Of a stretch of 64,000 nt of DNA, positions 61,734 to 64,000 are shown piece after piece. The stretch spans positions 62,001-126,000 of the forward strand of contig JAJPEU010000015.1 of the NCBI GenBank assembly GCA_021166685.1, written 5' to 3'. This stretch comes from Sulfurovum sp. (GTDB lineage Bacteria > Campylobacterota > Campylobacteria > Campylobacterales > Sulfurovaceae). Every line of letters starts with the position of its first letter. The first letter of the stretch is position 1. The translations under genes and the position numbers were made by a program. The notes beneath the pieces were generated by a model. That model made no database searches. It was not told the DNA's origin and saw only the letters and a program-made list of their open reading frames with translations.

Positions 61734-62745
61734 TATCAAAGGGTATATTTCAACCAATTTCACCAAAGCATTTTTGACAGTATTTCTTCCTTTTTTTCTT
61801 ATTATTTCCCTGGTATATCTTGTAAAAATAGCTTCACTTACGGCTCAGATACAAATCTCTTTTACAGAAATGTTTCAACTCTACAGCTATACATTGCCCG
61901 ATATCATTTTCTATACGCTGCCTCTTTCTTTTGTGGCAGCTTTGACAAATGTTCTCATGAGACTCTCTTTAGATAATGAGCTGATCGCGCTCTATGCACT
62001 TGGACTCAACGCAGACAAAATTCTTAGAAGCCTTTTTGTTCTGGGATTGCTTTTTTCACTTCTTCTTCTCTTTGTTTCTTTTTTGGCGATGCCCTTGAGC
62101 AAGCAATATTACCAATCCTTTAAGACAACCAAGCAGGCCGAGGCTAAACTTACTATTGTACCGGGCAAATTAGGTCAAAAGTTTGGGGATTACTATGTCT
62201 ATGTCAAAGAGAACAAAGATGATATTTTTCACACGATCGTCATCTATAATCGAACAAATAAAGACCAAGAGCAGTTTTTCTCTTCGCTTAGCGGCAAACT
62301 CAATAAAGAAAACAATCAAACTTCACTTTTACTCAATGAAGGATACGGATATACCTACACAAACACCAAGCTGCAGCAAGCCCAATACAAACGTCTTCAA
62401 GTTTACGATACAACTGTACAAAAAGATTTCCGCTATCAAGACATATTTAATTATTGGGCACAAGCAGCCGTCAATCAAAAATTAATGGGCAAAATTCTAT
62501 TTTTTATCTTTGTGAGTTTTATCCCCCTTCTTTGTGTCTATCCGATAGCCTCTTTTGCTATGATCAATCCGCGGTATGATGCCAATCATTCTTTTCTTAT
62601 TATTTTTACAGTGTCTCTCTTTTTTTATTTTATCGCATCTTCTTTGGACAAATGGGGAAATTTTTACATAGTGCTTTTAATGATTTTTACAATTGCGCTG
62701 TTTGGAAAATGGCTCTTTGCCAAACGCGTAGCTAAATATTTTTAA
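61726..62745 (+). CDS. LptF/LptG-family lipopolysaccharide export permease
   Basis: The 339-residue protein has the YjgP/YjgQ layout: two or three spans at the N-terminus ('FLTVFLPFFLIISLVYLV', 'IIFYTLPLSFVAALTNVLM'), a periplasmic beta-jellyroll of about 130 residues, and three C-terminal spans. It should form part of the LptB2FG ABC exporter that lifts LPS out of the inner membrane. Whether it is LptF or LptG cannot be decided. It overlaps the preceding gene by 8 bp and sits 13 bp before truA. Confidence 0.88.
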   Translation: MVNIKGYISTNFTKAFLTVFLPFFLIISLVYLVKIASLTAQIQISFTEMFQLYSYTLPDIIFYTLPLSFVAALTNVLMRLSLDNELIALYALGLNADKILRSLFVLGLLFSLLLLFVSFLAMPLSKQYYQSFKTTKQAEAKLTIVPGKLGQKFGDYYVYVKENKDDIFHTIVIYNRTNKDQEQFFSSLSGKLNKENNQTSLLLNEGYGYTYTNTKLQQAQYKRLQVYDTTVQKDFRYQDIFNYWAQAAVNQKLMGKILFFIFVSFIPLLCVYPIASFAMINPRYDANHSFLIIFTVSLFFYFIASSLDKWGNFYIVLLMIFTIALFGKWLFAKRVAKYF

Positions 62746-62758
62746 CAAAGGCGGTCCT

Positions 62759-63481
62759 ATGAGAGTAAAAGCCGTTATTGCCTATGACGGAAGTGCTTAC
62801 CATGGTTTTCAAAAACAAAACAGCACCTCACAGACTATTGCTTCAGCGATAGAAAAAGCGCTGCATTCTTTACACATAGACGCTCATATCGTTGCAAGCG
62901 GACGAACAGATGCAGGTGTTCATGCTACGGGTCAAATTATACACTTTGACCTGCCTGAATTCTGGTGCGATTTAGGCAAATTAAAGTCTATACTAAACAA
63001 AAAACTGCACGGTATCCGTTTTAAACATATCACTAAAGCATCCCAATCATTTCATGCACGTTTCAGTGCCAAAAAACGTCTTTACCGTTATGTGTTCAAA
63101 ACAGATGAACTTTCCGTCTTTGAAGAAAATTATATCTCTTGCTATGGCATTTTTGATAAAACATTGCTGCAGCAAGCACTTGCATGCCTTGAAGGCGAAC
63201 ATGATTTTGACTATTTTCATAAAACAGGAACAATCACCCATACCACGGTCAGGAAAATTTACCATGCGGCTTACAAAAAACATGGCCGTTACCATTTTAT
63301 CTATTTTCAGGCCAATGGATTTTTGCGTTCGCAAGTAAGGATGATGATAGATGCTGCTATGGCTTGTGCTTGCGGCACAATGTCCATAGAAGCCTTAGAG
63401 CAGCAACTTGCATGTGAAATACGACACACCACAAAACTTGCGTCGCCTGCCGGGCTCTATCTTGCCCGTATCACTTACTGA
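62759..63481 (+). CDS. truA: tRNA pseudouridine synthase A
   Basis: TruA makes pseudouridine at positions 38-40 of tRNA anticodon arms. The 240-residue protein shows the catalytic motif 'ASGRTDAGVHATGQ' with its aspartate near residue 50, the N-terminal 'IAYDGSAYHGFQKQ' and the C-terminal 'FLRSQVRMM'. The fold is complete. AAAGGCGG precedes the ATG. It closes the envelope operon and is convergent with the next minus-strand gene, 14 bp away. Confidence 0.95.
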   Translation: MRVKAVIAYDGSAYHGFQKQNSTSQTIASAIEKALHSLHIDAHIVASGRTDAGVHATGQIIHFDLPEFWCDLGKLKSILNKKLHGIRFKHITKASQSFHARFSAKKRLYRYVFKTDELSVFEENYISCYGIFDKTLLQQALACLEGEHDFDYFHKTGTITHTTVRKIYHAAYKKHGRYHFIYFQANGFLRSQVRMMIDAAMACACGTMSIEALEQQLACEIRHTTKLASPAGLYLARITY

Positions 63482-63495
63482 AACGTCAAATACGG

Positions 63496-64000
63496 TCAAT
63501 CAGTTGTTGTTTGGGGCAACGTCTCCACACTCGGAGTATCAACTTCGCTCTGCTGTACTTCTTTTGTTTTATCTTCTGCTGAAACAGTATGATTGACGTC
63601 AGGCGCTGAAACAGCAGGAGTTTCAGCCTCCAACTCAGGTTCACTGGCCGAAGGCTGTATTTCTTTTAGCTTCTTCATCTCTGCTTTCAGATCATCAAGC
63701 TCCTCGCTTATATCAAACATTTCATCATCAAGCTCTTGAACTTTAGCTACGTTTGCCCCGTGAACATACACCAGCTCGCCTCCGTCTTTGCCTTGCTTGA
63801 GAATAAGAGCAACAAACAAAAGAAGAAGAACCATGTAGGCAATCTGGATTCCCCTCTTGCTTAATACCATGGAGAACAATTTTGCCAACCACACAACCCC
63901 GGATGCCAACATCAGGTAGGTACCTAAGTTTTTGTGTCCCCTGAGTGCTTCCTGTCCCTCATCGCTTAACAGCTCAAAAGCTTCTTTTCCGTCCGTCACT
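63496..64000 (-). CDS. DUF2231-like membrane protein, 5' end cut by the window edge
   Basis: The visible ~168 residues are the C-terminal part of a protein that continues past base 64000; the track's GTG 'start' at the edge is artificial. It has two hydrophobic spans and the family-like 'GGELVYVHGANV', the usual closing motif of DUF2231 proteins. It then carries a short acidic coiled coil ('EMFDISEELDDLKAEMKKLKE') and a long Glu/Pro/Thr-rich tail that looks disordered. The function of the family is unclear. Confidence 0.7.
   Translation of the reverse strand, partial: VTDGKEAFELLSDEGQEALRGHKNLGTYLMLASGVVWLAKLFSMVLSKRGIQIAYMVLLLLFVALILKQGKDGGELVYVHGANVAKVQELDDEMFDISEELDDLKAEMKKLKEIQPSASEPELEAETPAVSAPDVNHTVSAEDKTKEVQQSEVDTPSVETLPQTTTD

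Overview
The window reads as a stretch of low-GC chromosome from a Campylobacterota (epsilonproteobacterium), most like a Sulfurovum/Sulfurimonas-type organism. This rests on gene order that I recall from Campylobacter and relatives rather than on any search: nth / peb4 / fba, ilvB-ilvH-lpxD, and glmU-coaBC-uppS-prepilin peptidase-lptF-truA near ilvA, a CoA-binding protein and trmA. Split GatA, A/T-rich spacers, strong TATAAT -10 boxes and AAGGA-type ribosome binding sites fit this group. Coding density is very high and no gene is clearly broken by a frameshift.

Layout. 0-11 kb, minus strand: a RidA deaminase, a small lipoprotein, a ThiF/MoeB-like protein and a nitrilase-like protein that both seem to lack cysteine motifs, xseB, the sulfhydrylation methionine genes metX and metY, guaB, gatA, a 42-residue membrane microprotein missed by the ORF track, and ileS. 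11.2-12.7 kb, plus strand: a cinA-type amidase, then a seven-tRNA array (Lys-Val-Asp-Lys-Glu-Val-Asp) behind a perfect consensus promoter and containing a 273-bp duplication. 12.8-17 kb: hisD, fba and two SurA-like periplasmic chaperone genes, one without its isomerase domain. 17-23.3 kb: nth, pepD-like peptidase, cytochrome b561, ABC-F ATPase, alkyltransferase and a pentaheme cytochrome c with an FNR-like site in its promoter.

23.3-33.6 kb: a MarR regulator diverging from a complete RND tripartite efflux operon. The shared intergenic region has two perfect 16-bp palindromes that are probably its operators. Downstream come a PIN-PhoH ATPase, an HD phosphohydrolase and a CHAD protein. 33.7-41.3 kb, minus strand, is the most unusual part: a tight four-gene unit of sbcD, sbcC, a PHP-SMC ATPase of the TrlF type and a Cas4-like/DEDDy dual nuclease (DUF2779). 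All four are predicted to act on nucleic acid ends or to be nucleases. The last two genes look more A/T-rich, so this is a candidate repair or genome-defence module. 41.4-45.2 kb: a second RND pump with a small adaptor and no outer-membrane partner.

45.3-57.7 kb, mostly minus: dgt, metH (cobalamin methionine synthase, complementing metX/metY), a 76-residue conserved-looking protein, lpxD, ilvH, ilvB, ppx/gppA, ilvA, and trmA. The branched-chain genes ilvA, ilvB and ilvH lie in one run. 57.7-63.5 kb, plus: an almost gap-free envelope-building operon (glmU, coaBC, uppS, prepilin peptidase, LptF/G, truA) in which the first five genes abut or overlap by 0-8 bp. The window ends inside a minus-strand DUF2231-like membrane protein. 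No CRISPR array, rRNA, insertion sequence or prophage was seen.
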